DNA from: Lactuca virosa
Taxonomy: Eukaryota > Streptophyta > Magnoliopsida > Asterales > Asteraceae
Direction of reading: 5' to 3'
NCBI GenBank assembly: GCA_928212115.1
Contig: CAKMRJ010004445.1
Location: 579,400 to 643,399, forward strand
DNA length: 64,000 nucleotides
The first letter of the stretch is position 1, and each line of letters opens with the position of its first letter. Both the position numbers and the translations under genes were made by a program. The notes under the pieces were generated by a model. The model did no database searches. It was given only the letters and a program-made list of their open reading frames with translations, and was not told where the DNA came from. Positions 35,755 through 48,167 of this stretch are shown here, piece by piece.

Positions 35755-37008
35755 ACTTAGTTCTTGAGGTAGTCGGAGTTTGTAAGCTACTAGGCCGATT
35801 CTGGCGAGAATCTCAAAAGGCCCAATGTAACTTGGATTTAGTTTGCCCCAATTTCTGAAGCGTATCATGCCCTTCCAGGGTGAGACCTTCAATACAACAA
35901 GGTCACTAACCTAAAATTCCAAGGGTTTCCGTCTTTTGTCAGCGTAGCTTTTCTTTATGTCCCTAGAGGCTTTCAATCGTTCATGAATTTGAACAATCTT
36001 TTCAGTCGTCACCCTGATGATTTTCGGACCTGTGAGAGTGCTATCAGGAACTTGTCCTTTAGCTAGTAGCGTGTCACCCACTTCAGCCCAACACAGAGGG
36101 GATCTGCACTTACGGCCATAGAGGGCTTCAAATTGAGCAACTTTGATACTAGTATGGTAGTTGTTGTTGTATGAAAACTTGACCAATGGTAAATGGATAT
36201 CCCACGCTTTACCAAAGTCGATTACACAAGCTCTCAGCATGTCTTCCAACGTTTGTATAGTCCTCTCACTCTGTCCGTCAGTTTGTGGGTGGTAGGTTGT
36301 ACTCATGTCCAACCTGGATCCCAGAGATTTCTGTAGCGACTTCCAGAATCTTGAGGTTAATCTACTGTCTCTATCGGAGATAATAGATATGGGCACACCA
36401 TCCAGTCGTACGATCTCCTTAATGTATGTTCTTGTCAGTTTCTCCATCTTGTCGGTTTCTTTGATTGGCATGAAGTGTGCAGACTTAGTTAACCTTTCAA
36501 CGATCACCCAAATGGTATCGAGACCACCCGTTTTCTTGGGAAACTTGGTTATGAAGTCTATTGTAATCCGGTCCCACCTCCACTCAGGTATCTTTGGTTG
36601 TTGTAGTAAACCTGAGGGCTTTTGATATTCTACTTTAACTTTGGCACAAGTAACACACTTTCCTACAAAGGTAGCAATATCTGCTTTCATGTTAGGCCAC
36701 CAATATAACTTTTTTAGATCCAGATACATCTTATCTGAACCTGGATGAACGGAGTATCGACTATTGTGTGATTCGTTCATGACAACGTCTCTGAAACCAC
36801 TGAGCTTCGGTTTCCAGATCCGATCCATGAGGTATAAGACTCTGTCACCCCTAACTTCTAAGTTCTTATCCATCCCTCTTAGGGTTTCACCTGCCACATT
36901 TTCAAGCTTTAAGGCTTCTTGTTGAGCCTCCTTAATTTGTGTGGACATATGTGAATGGATTGTCATAGTCCATGCCTTGACTCTACGACCTGAGTATTCT
37001 TTCCGACC
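35755..37008 (-). pseudogene. pol: Composite internal B: integrase, main part
   Basis: Minus strand from EYSGRRVKAWTMTIHSHM through HPGSDKMYLDLKKLYWWPN, CVTCAKVK, DFITKFP, SDRDSR and QSERTIQTLE to KPLEF, then a frame break near 35905 and VSPWKGMIRF. One open frame covers about 360 codons. RNase H, RT, gag and the extra ORF of unit B are missing: homology stops at 37008 in an 18-bp duplicated junction. Confidence 0.88.
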
Positions 37009-37090
37009 TGAGTATTCTAAATCGAGTGTTACAACTCTCACCCACTTAAATTAGATTCCGTCCTCTAAATCATGCATCTCCATCCCCGTC
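36986..37090. other. Deletion junction with duplicated filler and a foreign LTR scrap
   Basis: CGACCTGAGTATTCT occurs at 36986-37000 and again at 37004-37018. The next 70 bp (37019-37090) is not composite sequence. On the minus strand it reads like a gypsy polypurine end (AAGTGGGTGAGAGT) followed by TGTAACACTCG. It looks like end-joining with filler DNA. Confidence 0.6.
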
Positions 37091-38053
37091 ATATCAATGC
37101 AAAATAGTAAAACAAGCAACAACATCCATTGCATTAATAGAATGGTTAATACATGTGTGTTCTTTGTATAGTTGTAAGACACCAAAAATGTAACATCAAA
37201 ATATAAAAGACGATTCTAAACATGCGCCGTCTTCTCCAAAACCAGTGCCAGTGTACCTACCTACTGGTTCCCTGAGAATACAAGTTATTTTGAAAGAGAG
37301 TATCAACATTTAAGTTGGTGAGTTCATAAGTATTTAATGTCAAATGTTTGTAGTTGTCTCATGAAAATGTTTGCATTTGCCTAGTGAAATGTTTGTATTT
37401 GTTTAGTGAAATGTTTGTATACTTCCCAGAAAATCCTATATTTTCTTTTAAAACTGAAAAGTAGTCTTCTACCCAAGACCCGACTGTTTTGTATGTTTGT
37501 TCTCTTGTAATAGTGTAAAATGTATGTTTATACTTGAAATAGTATAAAATGTATGTTTTCCATATTTGTAAACCACCTTTACTAGAAAAATAGTATGTAT
37601 TTCTCATGTGATAATATCATTGTATGAATGTAATGGAAAATGAAGGTTTACAGTAGAATTGTATGAAATACACTACTGATGCATTAACTACATTGTAACC
37701 AAACTGGTTAATTAAGGTTAAATTGTGATTAGGTTATAACCATGCTTGATTGACTAGTATAAAACACGACGTTCTTTAGACGTTGAAAATGATATGACAT
37801 TTGTCACTCGTGGACTTGCAGGTCCCACTATAGCTAGCAGCAAGGTGTGTGATGGTCAATCACGTATGGATCTATACACAAACTCACGCTCTCCCTCCAG
37901 GAGACTCTGGTTACAGAACGTGACATAACAAGAATATTGACATGCCATGAAATAGTATCTCACATTTAGTTATCTTATTCACGTATAGTACGTAAGTTTC
38001 CTTTTTGTTCTTGTAAGTGAATAGTGTACTTTGTAATGAATAGTATGTACTTT
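37091..38053 (-). repeat. Right LTR of the composite (partial)
   Basis: Aligns with about 27640-28600 of the central LTR. Both ends are missing. Confidence 0.87.
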
Positions 38054-38969
<916 letters not shown>

Positions 38970-39366
38970 AATATATCATAAGGCATGATTTATTATGTCA
39001 TGTACATATTTTTGGACCAAGGGGGGGGGGTTGTCTTATATATATTTATATGTTTTATAAGTTATAAATATTAGAATAATTTTTATAGAAAAACTAGCTT
39101 CTTCTTTTAATAATACATTCGAGGAAACCATAAAGGAAAAAGAAGACATGCTTGCATTTATTTAATCTTAAAGCCATGCTCTTACAATTGTAGCCTTTTG
39201 TTGCTAGATGCATGGTGTATTAAAACATCAAGACTCAATGGGTAAGGACTTGGATTAAGATTATTAAAAGGCTTGCATGCATCTATTATTTTACTAGCTA
39301 AAACCCACAAAATTGTAGGCTTCCCGTCTCCATATTCTCTCTAGTTTTTGTCTCTTAAAGTGTTAA
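38970..39366. other. Unassigned AT-rich sequence left of S2
   Basis: No ORF. Includes a run of ten G (39021-39030). It is contiguous with 41648 onward once S2 is removed, so it may be the LTR of copia relic E4. Nothing else recognised. Confidence 0.4.
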
Positions 39367-39515
39367 TGTAACACCCAGTTTTCCAAATTTTATCGATTTA
39401 GGGTTTCAAGGAGTCAAAGGCATGGTTTTTGGGTAAAACCCAAGGCTAACGACATGAGCTATAGAAGAATCACAACGCACGCAGAGTCTAAATGAAAATG
39501 TTGAATTATACTAAG

Positions 39516-39550
39516 CTCAAGACATGAGAAATAAGAGCTCACGACATGAG
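39516..39550 (+). promoter_or_regulatory. Upstream dyads CTCA-NNNNN-TGAG in S2
   Basis: CTCA-AGACA-TGAG at 39516-39528 and CTCA-CGACA-TGAG at 39538-39550, with a half site GACATGAG near 39450. A TATA-like TATTTAAA follows at 39594-39601. Confidence 0.6.
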
Positions 39551-40170
39551 ATGTGGTGCAGCCCAAGCCCATGATCTTTTAGGGTTCCGTTCGTATTTAA
39601 ACCCTATAAACTTCATTAGAGGGCTCCTAAACAGCCTCCTTCGTCCCTAAAATCAGAAAAACCCTAACCCTAGCCTCTTATTGTGATTCTTGAGCTTTTA
39701 GTGGAGCTTTGGTGGTTTGAAGAAGAAGAGATCATCATGGAAGCATAGTTTCATCTTGGAAGTTTCATTTGCAACCTCTAGCTATACTTTAGGACCATTG
39801 TGAGTTACCAAGATCCAAACTTTATGTTTCCTTGTTGCTAGATCTAAAGTTTTATGCATGTTTGGCCATGGCTTAAGAGTTAGAGTGTTGGGACTCCATA
39901 AAATTGGCAACTTTATGCGTCCAAGGGGTCCCTTTGGTGCTTATATCCGATGGATCTAAAGTTTCAAGGATGTTTAAGTCCATGCTTGAGAAATTACCTC
40001 TTTTTTCTTCATGAGTGACCTAGTTTGAGCTCAAGTCTTGTGTTGGACATACAAGACCTTAAATCATCGATTTTTATGATCCTAGGAGTGTTAGGAAGTC
40101 TCCTAAATAAGAGAGACGAGTGGCTTAACGGATTAAGAGGTTTTTGGATCAAAATGGCATATAGACGAAT

Positions 40171-40275
40171 CTCACGATGTGAGGAAGATGCATGTTACGT
40201 CATGAGGATTGTAAAACCCGACTATTTTGTCCTATAGTGGCTCATGACGTGAGCCATAAATGGTCATGTCGTGAG
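40171..40275 (+). promoter_or_regulatory. Downstream dyads in S2
   Basis: CTCAC-GAT-GTGAG at 40171-40183, GGCTCA-TGACG-TGAGCC at 40239-40255, and variants near 40195-40206 and 40264-40275. Same arm sequence as the upstream pair, about 580-680 bp beyond the TATA-like box. Confidence 0.65.
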
Positions 40276-40534
40276 GGTCTGTTGACTATTGACTTCTGTT
40301 GACCGTTGACTTTGACCAAGTTTAATTTTGGGTCAAACTTGAGGATATTGGGCTATTGATTTAGATTCTATCTGGTTCTGGTGTTAGTGGATTTGTAGGA
40401 ACAAGAAGTGTTGAAAAAAGGATCGTATCGTAGTGTTCATAGTTTTTCGATTCAGGTAAGTTTTGCCTCATTTCACCCATGGGTCGAAGGAACTAATGCC
40501 GACCCACTAGTTTTGGTTATATGATAGCAGAGTG

Positions 40535-41023
40535 ATGCCTTAGGGACTATATGTAGTCATGTAGGATATACTGATGACTCTTGATCTAGGCTTTGTTGCA
40601 TGTTCCTCGTTTAGTTGTGGCTCTAGAGTAGGATCACATGTCTGGGTGTCTATCTCACCTCTGAGTATATACGGTTATGCGTTCCTTGGATTGTTGGTAT
40701 ATAGTATGTTGCTATGTTGTAGTGGTCTTTTAGATATGTATCCTGGTATATAGGATGTTGCTATGCTATAGCGGTCTGTTAGATCTATAACCTGATATAT
40801 AAGATGTTGTTATGTGGTAGTGATCTGTAGATTTATATGTCTACTTATACTTGTTGGTTATTATCTATTGGAATGCCTTAGGGACTATGTGCGGTCATGT
40901 AGGATAGCCTGAGAACACTTAATCTAGGCTTTCTTGCATGTTCCTCATTTGGTTGTGGCTCTAGAGTAGGATCATCTGTTCGGGTGGCTATCTAGCCTCT
41001 AGTCACTTATAGTTATGCATTTC
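40535..41023 (+). repeat. 150-bp duplication and ~52-bp tandem units in S2
   Basis: 40535-40683 and 40873-41023 are two diverged copies starting ATGCCTTAGGGACTAT. Between them (40691-40840) are about three tandem units with GGTATATAGNATGTTGCTATG. The E5 LTR has a similar two-to-three-unit tandem at 46861-46977. Confidence 0.7.
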
Positions 41024-43779
41024 ATGAAGGATAGCTAGTAGCAGGACAGTGTGCGGTGTGAGGATTAGTATGCGGTAGTGATATGTATGATTTTTGTTTT
41101 CCTGTATTATGTGCCTACTTGATCCTATTTGTTATATGTCGACATATGATAGTAGTGGGTTGAGGCGGTCTTCCTTTGTGTTGTAAGCCAAGATACCTGG
41201 TGCGGGCCGGCTGTATGTCGTAGGCACGGAGGCTCAAGAAGAGCGATTAGGTTAAGGCGGTAGGCCAACAAACCCTAGGTATTCCAGCCCAACGGCTGAT
41301 TGGACTCGTTGCATGTTGGAATTTCAGTCCAAGGACTAATTGGGCCTGGGCATTCCAACTAGGAGGTTGTGGGCCATTATGCGTGCTTGTATATTTATCA
41401 TATGGGGTATTTTAGGGGAAAATCACTAAGATTTATGCTTACCCAATTGTTTATTGTTTCAGGTAGCATCGGTGGCTATGGTAAGGTGAAGACGGGACTG
41501 TACACACTTATCAACAACATTGAGGATTTCACGTTCATTATAATACTCTAGTTTTTAATAACTGAAATTAGGAACAGATGGTTTTCTTAAAATGGTTTTA
41601 TAGTTGGGAAGTTTTACTTTAAATAAAATGAAAAATGGGACGTTATAGTCAAGATCAAGTAGGAAGAAGTTGATACTTTACTTGAACTCTCCTTTAGAAC
41701 AAAATCATTGTTTTTGTTCTTAAAGGTTTAACAGTATAATAATTACGAGAAGAAGACTAGCATCTAATCAAGTTCGCTAAATGTTGGTGGATACTTCTAG
41801 AGAGCTTCTTCCTTGGAGCTTAAAGTCATCTTCATCAACTTTCTAATTGTCAAAAGGAACCAATGTCTTCAAAGGTTGTTTTGCTTTGCATTCTATGGTT
41901 GTTTTAATCTTTCTATGTCTTGCAAAATGATCTTTTAGTGGGAATAAAACTAGTTTTATTTTAATCAAAATTAAAGTCCTCTATTGCTATCTTTGTGCTT
42001 ATGAAACAATTTTGGAATAAAAAAACACAACATTTGATATTAGAGCCATTTCTGTAAGCTTGGTTAGATTTTATGTTAAGTTGATGAAATTTTTGTTTTT
42101 GGAAAACATGGATGGTTTTATATTTGCAAGAAAAACCCATACATATTTTCTTTAACACCTGTAAATTGTTATTTTATGGTGACAAAACTTTACATTTATT
42201 TTTGTCATAAAAGTTGTTTTAGAAAAACAAAGAGTCGTTTTATATAATTTTAAGTATATAAATGTGTATGATGTGCATACACTAGCCATGAACCTTTGTG
42301 TTGTTGTTTGTGTTGATTTGTTGAAAACATGGTTGTAATATTTATTTATTCATATGGTATGTAATAATTAAATATATTAGTTTTCTTTGTTTATTTTTGT
42401 AAGTCATAGATTAGGTTTTAGAAATATTTTATTTGTACAAATATGTAACAAGATATGAAGATGGAGCCATTTTTTGAAGAACAAACATAATTTTTGCAAC
42501 TTATAAGTGTTTAGGGAAAATAATAACACTTCCTGAAACTGTCGCTAAGGTTGTCGTTGTTGGCAGTTCCCTTAAAGGTTGTTGGAGCTAATGCAACACT
42601 TTCTGCAACCTTTTCTGAAAAGTGTTGCATGTTCCTGAAATATTACTTTTATGAAGTTTTTCAACTTTTGCAAGCAATGAGTGTTTTCTCAAGTGGGAGC
42701 TTCAACAAAACTTTACTAGAAGGTTTTTGGTCCCTTTAAATGTCCCTTTAGGAATAGACTTGACATTTTGTGATGACTCACAAAATTTCATTATATGGTT
42801 GGTTTATGCACATATATTTTTAATGTGTTTGTGTTGTTTTATATTTATGTTGTTATTATTCTGTTATGGTTGATAAATTAATTTTTAAATGCAAAATAAT
42901 ATTTGAACATAAATAAATGTCACAAAGGAGTTTGGTTTTAATGAAATTTACCTTTTAACATAAGATGATAAAATTAGTTTTAAAATAAAACAAGTTTTAT
43001 TTCTAAATAAGTTTAAATTTGAGATTTATAAACTTATCATACTCCAAACCTTATTTTATAAAAGGAAGTTTTATTAAAATGTTTATAATTGTTCTAAAAG
43101 CGATCAAACTGTAAAACTTAATACTATCTATTAATTTAAAATTTGATCGCGTTAATTTTATAAAACCAGGTTTTATAAAAGAACATTGTTAAAATGTGAT
43201 TTTACATAAAATAAGTTTTTTTAAAAAGTATACCATGACTTATTGGAGGCATGCAATAACCTCGATATAATATGTTTTTTAAACTAGAATTATAAAAATA
43301 TCAAAGACCCCTTAAAACCTAAAATCTATGCAATCAATTTTGAAGAACACTCGTGCATCTCTTCTATGTACTAGTGGGATAAAGGTCACCTAACCGCTTA
43401 GTGTTATCTTTAGATAGTCGGGGTGTTTTCGTGATTTCTATAACCAAGTTATAAGCCGATTACACAAGTTTTTAAATTGGATGATTTTATCGGAAATCTT
43501 TTGTGACAAAGGCCACCTAAGCAAGAGAGATTCGAGGCATAGTGCGATCAAACATGTCTAATTAATTTTTTTTATTAGTGATCCCATAAATCTAGGAATT
43601 ATATACTAGTATGTGATTGATAATCGATATCCATCGGTTGAATTCAAATGAATGGGAAAAAGGTCACCCAATAATTTATTTGTTTTGCAACTTGGATACT
43701 AGACTTTGATAATTAATGTTTTTGAAAACTAAAAGGGTATTAGTTATTAAAGATTAATATTTAAAATACTAAATGACTT

Positions 43780-44340
43780 TTGTTAAAGTTTTGTAGATAT
43801 ATAATCCACTCTCATTACCATGAATTGTCATTTTCTTTAATGACTTGAAAAAAAAACAATAACATTTGATAGATATAACTTCAATGAATGGGTTCATGTC
43901 TTGAGAGACAATATCATGAGAGATCTGAAATTGTATACACTTAAAGATCCTAATCCTAAACAATTTGCTTTGAGCAATAGACTTGAACATAATACCTAGT
44001 AAAGGCATCATTGTGATGCTAAAGATGCTTCTAACATCAGATTAGGAACAATTATTCTTGACTTCTAGGAAGTCTTGGATAATTTAGATATACGTATGAT
44101 GATATAACAGTTAAGCAAATATTCCAACAAATACAGTGAGATTTTGTTTTAAACTAGTTCAAAGAATGGAATAATACAAGGTTGGAAAGAGTCACCTTAT
44201 GTGGTCTAAGAGGCCCATGTTTTATGGAATGGACACATTTTAGCCCAAGAAATCCGAGAAGGCCCACATGAATAGATCTTGTTTCTTTTGTGGAGAAACT
44301 GGACAATGGAAGATGAATTTCTCCTCTTATCTGAAAAAAA
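43780..44340 (+). pseudogene. gag: E4 copia gag remnant
   Basis: No open frame. The only firm trace is a nucleocapsid-like stretch reading CFFCGETGQWKMNFSSYLKKK (about 44266-44340), where copia Gag has CX2CX4HX4C: both first Cys are kept, His is Gln and the last Cys is Phe. The upstream sequence gives only short patches, so the start is an estimate. Confidence 0.5.
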
Positions 44341-44603
44341 AGTCTGGAAGAGACTAGTACTTCAGGTATGTACTAGATAGAACTTGTACTTTTCATATAA
44401 AATTGAAGTACTTGGTACTTAATGTTAATCTAATATTTCTAAATGGTTTACAGATATTACAGAAGAATAACCAATTGAGCACACGCAAGTTGGAACTATA
44501 CTCTAGGAGTTTAGTTTATTATTTATGCTTAGAGCATAAATTACTTGTAATATAAAAAAATGTTTGTTTTGGAACAATGTATGTTTTAAATTTAGCATGT
44601 CTG

Positions 44604-44734
<131 letters not shown>

Positions 44735-44951
44735 GCTCAGTTATTTTATTTAAATGTTTGATTATCTACTTGATCATTTTTCGTAACGATAATATTCATA
44801 TTCTGAAATGATTAACTTCTATTTATGAGACTAGATCTCTAAATAGAATTATAATGTAAATATCAATATTTTATAAATAAAATTAAGTTTTATATTCAAG
44901 CACTTTTGACTTAAACTTGTTTTAAATCAAACTTATCTATGACATTGTTAT

Positions 44952-44954
<3 letters not shown>

Positions 44955-44998
<44 letters not shown>
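44955..44998. repeat. Microsatellite (TA)n
   Basis: Twenty-two TA units. Confidence 0.95.
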
Positions 44999-45003
<5 letters not shown>

Positions 45004-45288
45004 CCTAATGATATTTTCACTTAAGTGTAGAGAAAAAAGTTATTAAGGAACTATACATTATGATGTAACTTCCTTTCTAATGAATGTCTAAAATGAAGCA
45101 CTATATACATCCCAGTAATACCATCTAAAGCCTTAGTAATAATAAAAGATGAATTAAATTTTACTTGATATTGTTTACTTTCTAATTGGTAGAAATATCC
45201 TTTTTTAATATTTTTGGGATTATACTTCAACCACTATTAATTGTTTGTAGAATACAAACACCAACTAATTACTTGCCTGTAGAATATT

Positions 45289-45438
45289 CTAAAATGGCAT
45301 TTAGATTATACAAACCCACCAAGAATAAGTTCTATTATTACTTTAAAGCCTGAGTTAGCAGAAAACAGAATTTTAATAACAAAGCAAGTGGGAGACACAT
45401 AGAACTTGAAGTAGTTCAAGAACCATAGCCTAATGTAG
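45289..45438 (+). pseudogene. pol: E4 copia integrase C-terminal remnant
   Basis: One frame gives VEYSKMAFRLYKPTKNKFY, a stop, then NNKASGRHIELEVVQEP. This matches the general pattern after the copia integrase core (a YP/S-K-GYY..P..NKV segment, then SG..IELEEVQEP). No catalytic residues remain. Confidence 0.55.
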
Positions 45439-45586
45439 CAATTATTAGTACTATTTTTGTAACATCCCGAGATTTACAGGTATTTCCGAATCCTCTTTTT
45501 TGTTATCTTGTCAATTGTAGTCCCTGGGTGGAAGTCAATCCATGAGAAGCCTAAGGGATAAAGTTGCAACTTTGAGAACAAGACGA

Positions 45587-45670
45587 GTACGCTAAGCGTA
45601 CATAAGGTACGCTAAGTGTACTAGGCGTGCCCTAGTACACTAGGCGTACACTTGTGTACGCTAAGCGTAC
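45587..45670 (+). promoter_or_regulatory. Upstream array GTACGC-TAA-GCGTAC in E5 LTR
   Basis: Copies at 45587-45601, 45607-45621 (GTGTAC arm), 45635-45649 (GTACAC arm) and 45656-45670. A longer inverted repeat, GTACTAGG ... CCTAGTAC, spans 45618-45638. The array ends 40 bp before the TATA box. Confidence 0.75.
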
Positions 45671-46287
45671 TCACGACATATGGAATCTGTAATATTTAGG
45701 GTTTGGGTACTATATAAACGTCCTTATGAGCTCAAAATCCTCCACCATCTTAGCCTCCATAGTTTTGAGTTGTTTTCCCCAAACCCTAACCCCTTTCTTG
45801 AGTGTGTGTGAGCTAAAAGAGTGTTTTTTGAGTAGCTGGAGAAGAAGGTGTTGCATCAAGGAGTTGGAGAAGGAGGACAAGCTTGTATATATGAGTTTTC
45901 TTTGTGGTCTAGAAGCTCCAGGAGGTAAAAGGCTCCAACCTTTATGCTTGTATGATATAGATCTTGCCATATTAGCTTTATGAGACCATTTCTTGTCCCA
46001 AAAGTCCCAAGTTGGTGCATGTTATGTTTTGAACGAAATAAGTTGTCCTTTCAGACATTAGGAAGGGTCTTAAGTGATAAAAATGATTGTCCCAATGGCT
46101 AAAAGTGTCCCATGCATGTAGTAGAAAGGTCTTAATGGGTTAATACCATGTATTAAGAACTTTCTGGACGTCCAAAGTCTTAATGTGCAAGACTTTATGG
46201 TTCTAAGACACATTTGGTCGATGGATCTGGAGTTTAGGCTTAAGTGCTTAAGCTATTAAGCACTTATTAGAGTTTTGGTGAAACTTG

Positions 46288-46398
46288 CTTACGCCCCGTG
46301 TAATTTCTGTACGCCCAACGTACTGAGTAAACCATCCCGATGGTGGTCAACACAAAACGGAGTACGCCCAGCGTACCAGAGGAGTATGCCCCGCGTAT
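46288..46398 (+). promoter_or_regulatory. Downstream array GTACGC-CCN-GCGTAC in E5 LTR
   Basis: Copies at 46288-46304 (degenerate), 46309-46323, 46362-46376 and 46384-46398. Spacer CCA/CCC as in E2, unlike the TAA spacer of the upstream array. About 580-690 bp after the TATA box. Confidence 0.72.
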
Positions 46399-47304
46399 GT
46401 CCGATGTCGGGCTTTTGGCGATTTGGGCTTCGGGATTGGGCTCCTTTTTGGGCCAGTTTGACACGGGCTTTCTGAATAAATGTGTTTTGGACCAATAATG
46501 GTAATAGATCTTAAAATGAGGCCTAATTAGGGAGTTGGGCCCAATTGGGAAAATTGGGCTAATGATGGGCCTTATGTATATGGACTTTTGGATAATAGAT
46601 TTGGTATTAGGCCTTAGCCTAAATTAAAGAAAAGGAAAAACGGACTATGTGGACCCTTAGTCAAGTCTGATATCCCAAGTGTTGACTTAGTATTCATTAT
46701 TTTGGATAGTTAGGGATTTTCGGTGAGACAACGATCGGAGACTTTCAGTCCAGTTCAACACTACTTGCGAGGTGAGTTGTCCTCACTATACTAACAGGGT
46801 CGAAGGCACCAATGTTGGTCCTTTTCGGATTTGTATTCGGGTTTATTTCATGATGATATGCTTAGTGACCTGTTAGGTCGGTATCCTGGTATATAAGATG
46901 ATTCTATGTTAGTGACCTGTTAGGTCGGATCCTGGTATATTGGATGATGCTATGATTAGTGATCTATTAGATCGGTTTGACTATTTGTATATGAAAGCAT
47001 TTGTTACCTATGTGTTGATTGTATGATTAGGAGTGGGTTGAGGCGGACCTGCTTTGTGTTGTAGGCCAACATACCCAGGGCGGCCTGAATAGACTGCAGG
47101 CCATGGGGGCATATCAGTCAGGCCGAAGGCCTGGACAACTGTCCAGACAGGCTGAATGCTCGGGTGGGCGGACAGGACATGCTGAAGGTTCTGAGAGTGG
47201 TCCAAATAGACCGCAGGCCCGGTAAGGGCAATTCAGTCATTGTGTAGTGTAACATCCCGACTCCCAGGTATAATATTTATATAGTTATTTATGAGTTGAT
47301 TCAG

Positions 47305-47407
47305 CAACTCGACGAGTTGGATGCCCCAAATCGTCGAGTAGAGACGGATTGGCCACGTGGGTTTTATGACCAACTCGATGATTCGGAGGGACCAACTCGC
47401 CGAATTG
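47305..47407 (+). promoter_or_regulatory. Upstream dyads CAACTCG-N-CGAGTTG in S3
   Basis: A perfect copy at 47305-47319, a one-mismatch copy at 47393-47407, and partial ones between. The last ends 40 bp before the TATA-like box. Confidence 0.7.
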
Positions 47408-48016
47408 GCGTTGTGAGAGGAAACCCTAAATCTCTGGGTTGGGTCCTATTTAAAGGACCTTAAGCCCTCATTTACACCTTACCGGCCACCTTACTCCCCT
47501 GTGTGAAACCCTAATCATCTATAGTGAGCTAAGAGAGAAAGAGAGCTAATCTTTGGGCATTTTAGTGCACTTTTTGAAGAGAAGAGAAGAGTATTAAAGC
47601 AAGGAACGAGAAGAGACTATTGGAACTGGTGTTATTTCATCTGTAGCTTTTGTTGAAGGTAAAAAGTCTTCACCTTGCCCATTTTTGTGATTAGATCTCG
47701 TTTTCATGGAGTTTTAGGGCTTTTTCCATCTTTCCTTGAGACTTTGAATGTGTTGAACTTACCACGTGATTGAGACTTCAGATCTGGACCTTGTGAGGTC
47801 CCTAGAGTCCAAAGGTCCCAGCTTTATCCAGCTATAAAGGAGCTTTTATGCTTAAGACCCTAAATGGAACTTGGTTTGGCATTTCAAGCCCTATGTGCCA
47901 TGCATGGACATAAAGATTGTAGCTTTACGTGGTATCTCAGCCTTGGGAGGCTAGATCTAGAGTTTGGGGTTGTAAATCTGCCTTAAAACGTCTGAATGAG
48001 AAAAAAGACTTAAGGG

Positions 48017-48167
48017 ACTCGCCGGGTTGATGAGCCAACTCGACGAGTCAGCTAGGGTTTTCCCCAACGAGTCTGGACAGGAGTAACTCGGCGAGTTGAT
48101 GAGACAACTCGGCGAGTTAAATTGGTTTTTCGCTACATTCTGAAGGAACAAGGGGACTCGACGAGTC
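48017..48167 (+). promoter_or_regulatory. Downstream dyads ACTCG-N-CGAGT in S3
   Basis: Copies at 48037-48049, 48085-48097, 48106-48118 and 48155-48167, plus degenerate ones at 48017 and 48066. Most arms are perfect six-base repeats with a one-base spacer. About 570-720 bp after the TATA-like box. Confidence 0.75.

Larger units (their letters stand above)
1..38053 (-). mobile_element. Composite Ty3/gypsy chromovirus (LTR-int-LTR-int-LTR), heavily nested
   Basis: Reading on the minus strand, LTR sequence of one family occurs three times: left (pieces 1-177, 7122-7411, 18178-18743), centre (27586-29992) and right (37091-38053, partial). Two internal regions lie between them. The central LTR has a primer binding site on its left (27571-27585) and a polypurine tract plus pol 3' end on its right (29993 onward), so it serves as 5' LTR of the left unit and 3' LTR of the right unit. 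The RT/integrase sequence resembles the Tekay (Del) chromovirus lineage. Unequal recombination between two copies is the simplest origin (inference). Four younger insertions interrupt it: E1, E2, S1 and E3. Confidence 0.85.
39367..41647 (+). mobile_element. S2: solo gypsy LTR
   Basis: 2281 bp, starts TGTAACACCC and ends GGGACGTTATA. Flanked by GTTAA (39362-39366) and GTCAA (41648-41652), a target duplication with one mismatch. No PBS or coding. Its layout matches the E5 LTR, including GTGGGTTGAGGCGG and AATCACTAAG-type blocks, so the two are distant relatives. Confidence 0.82.
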
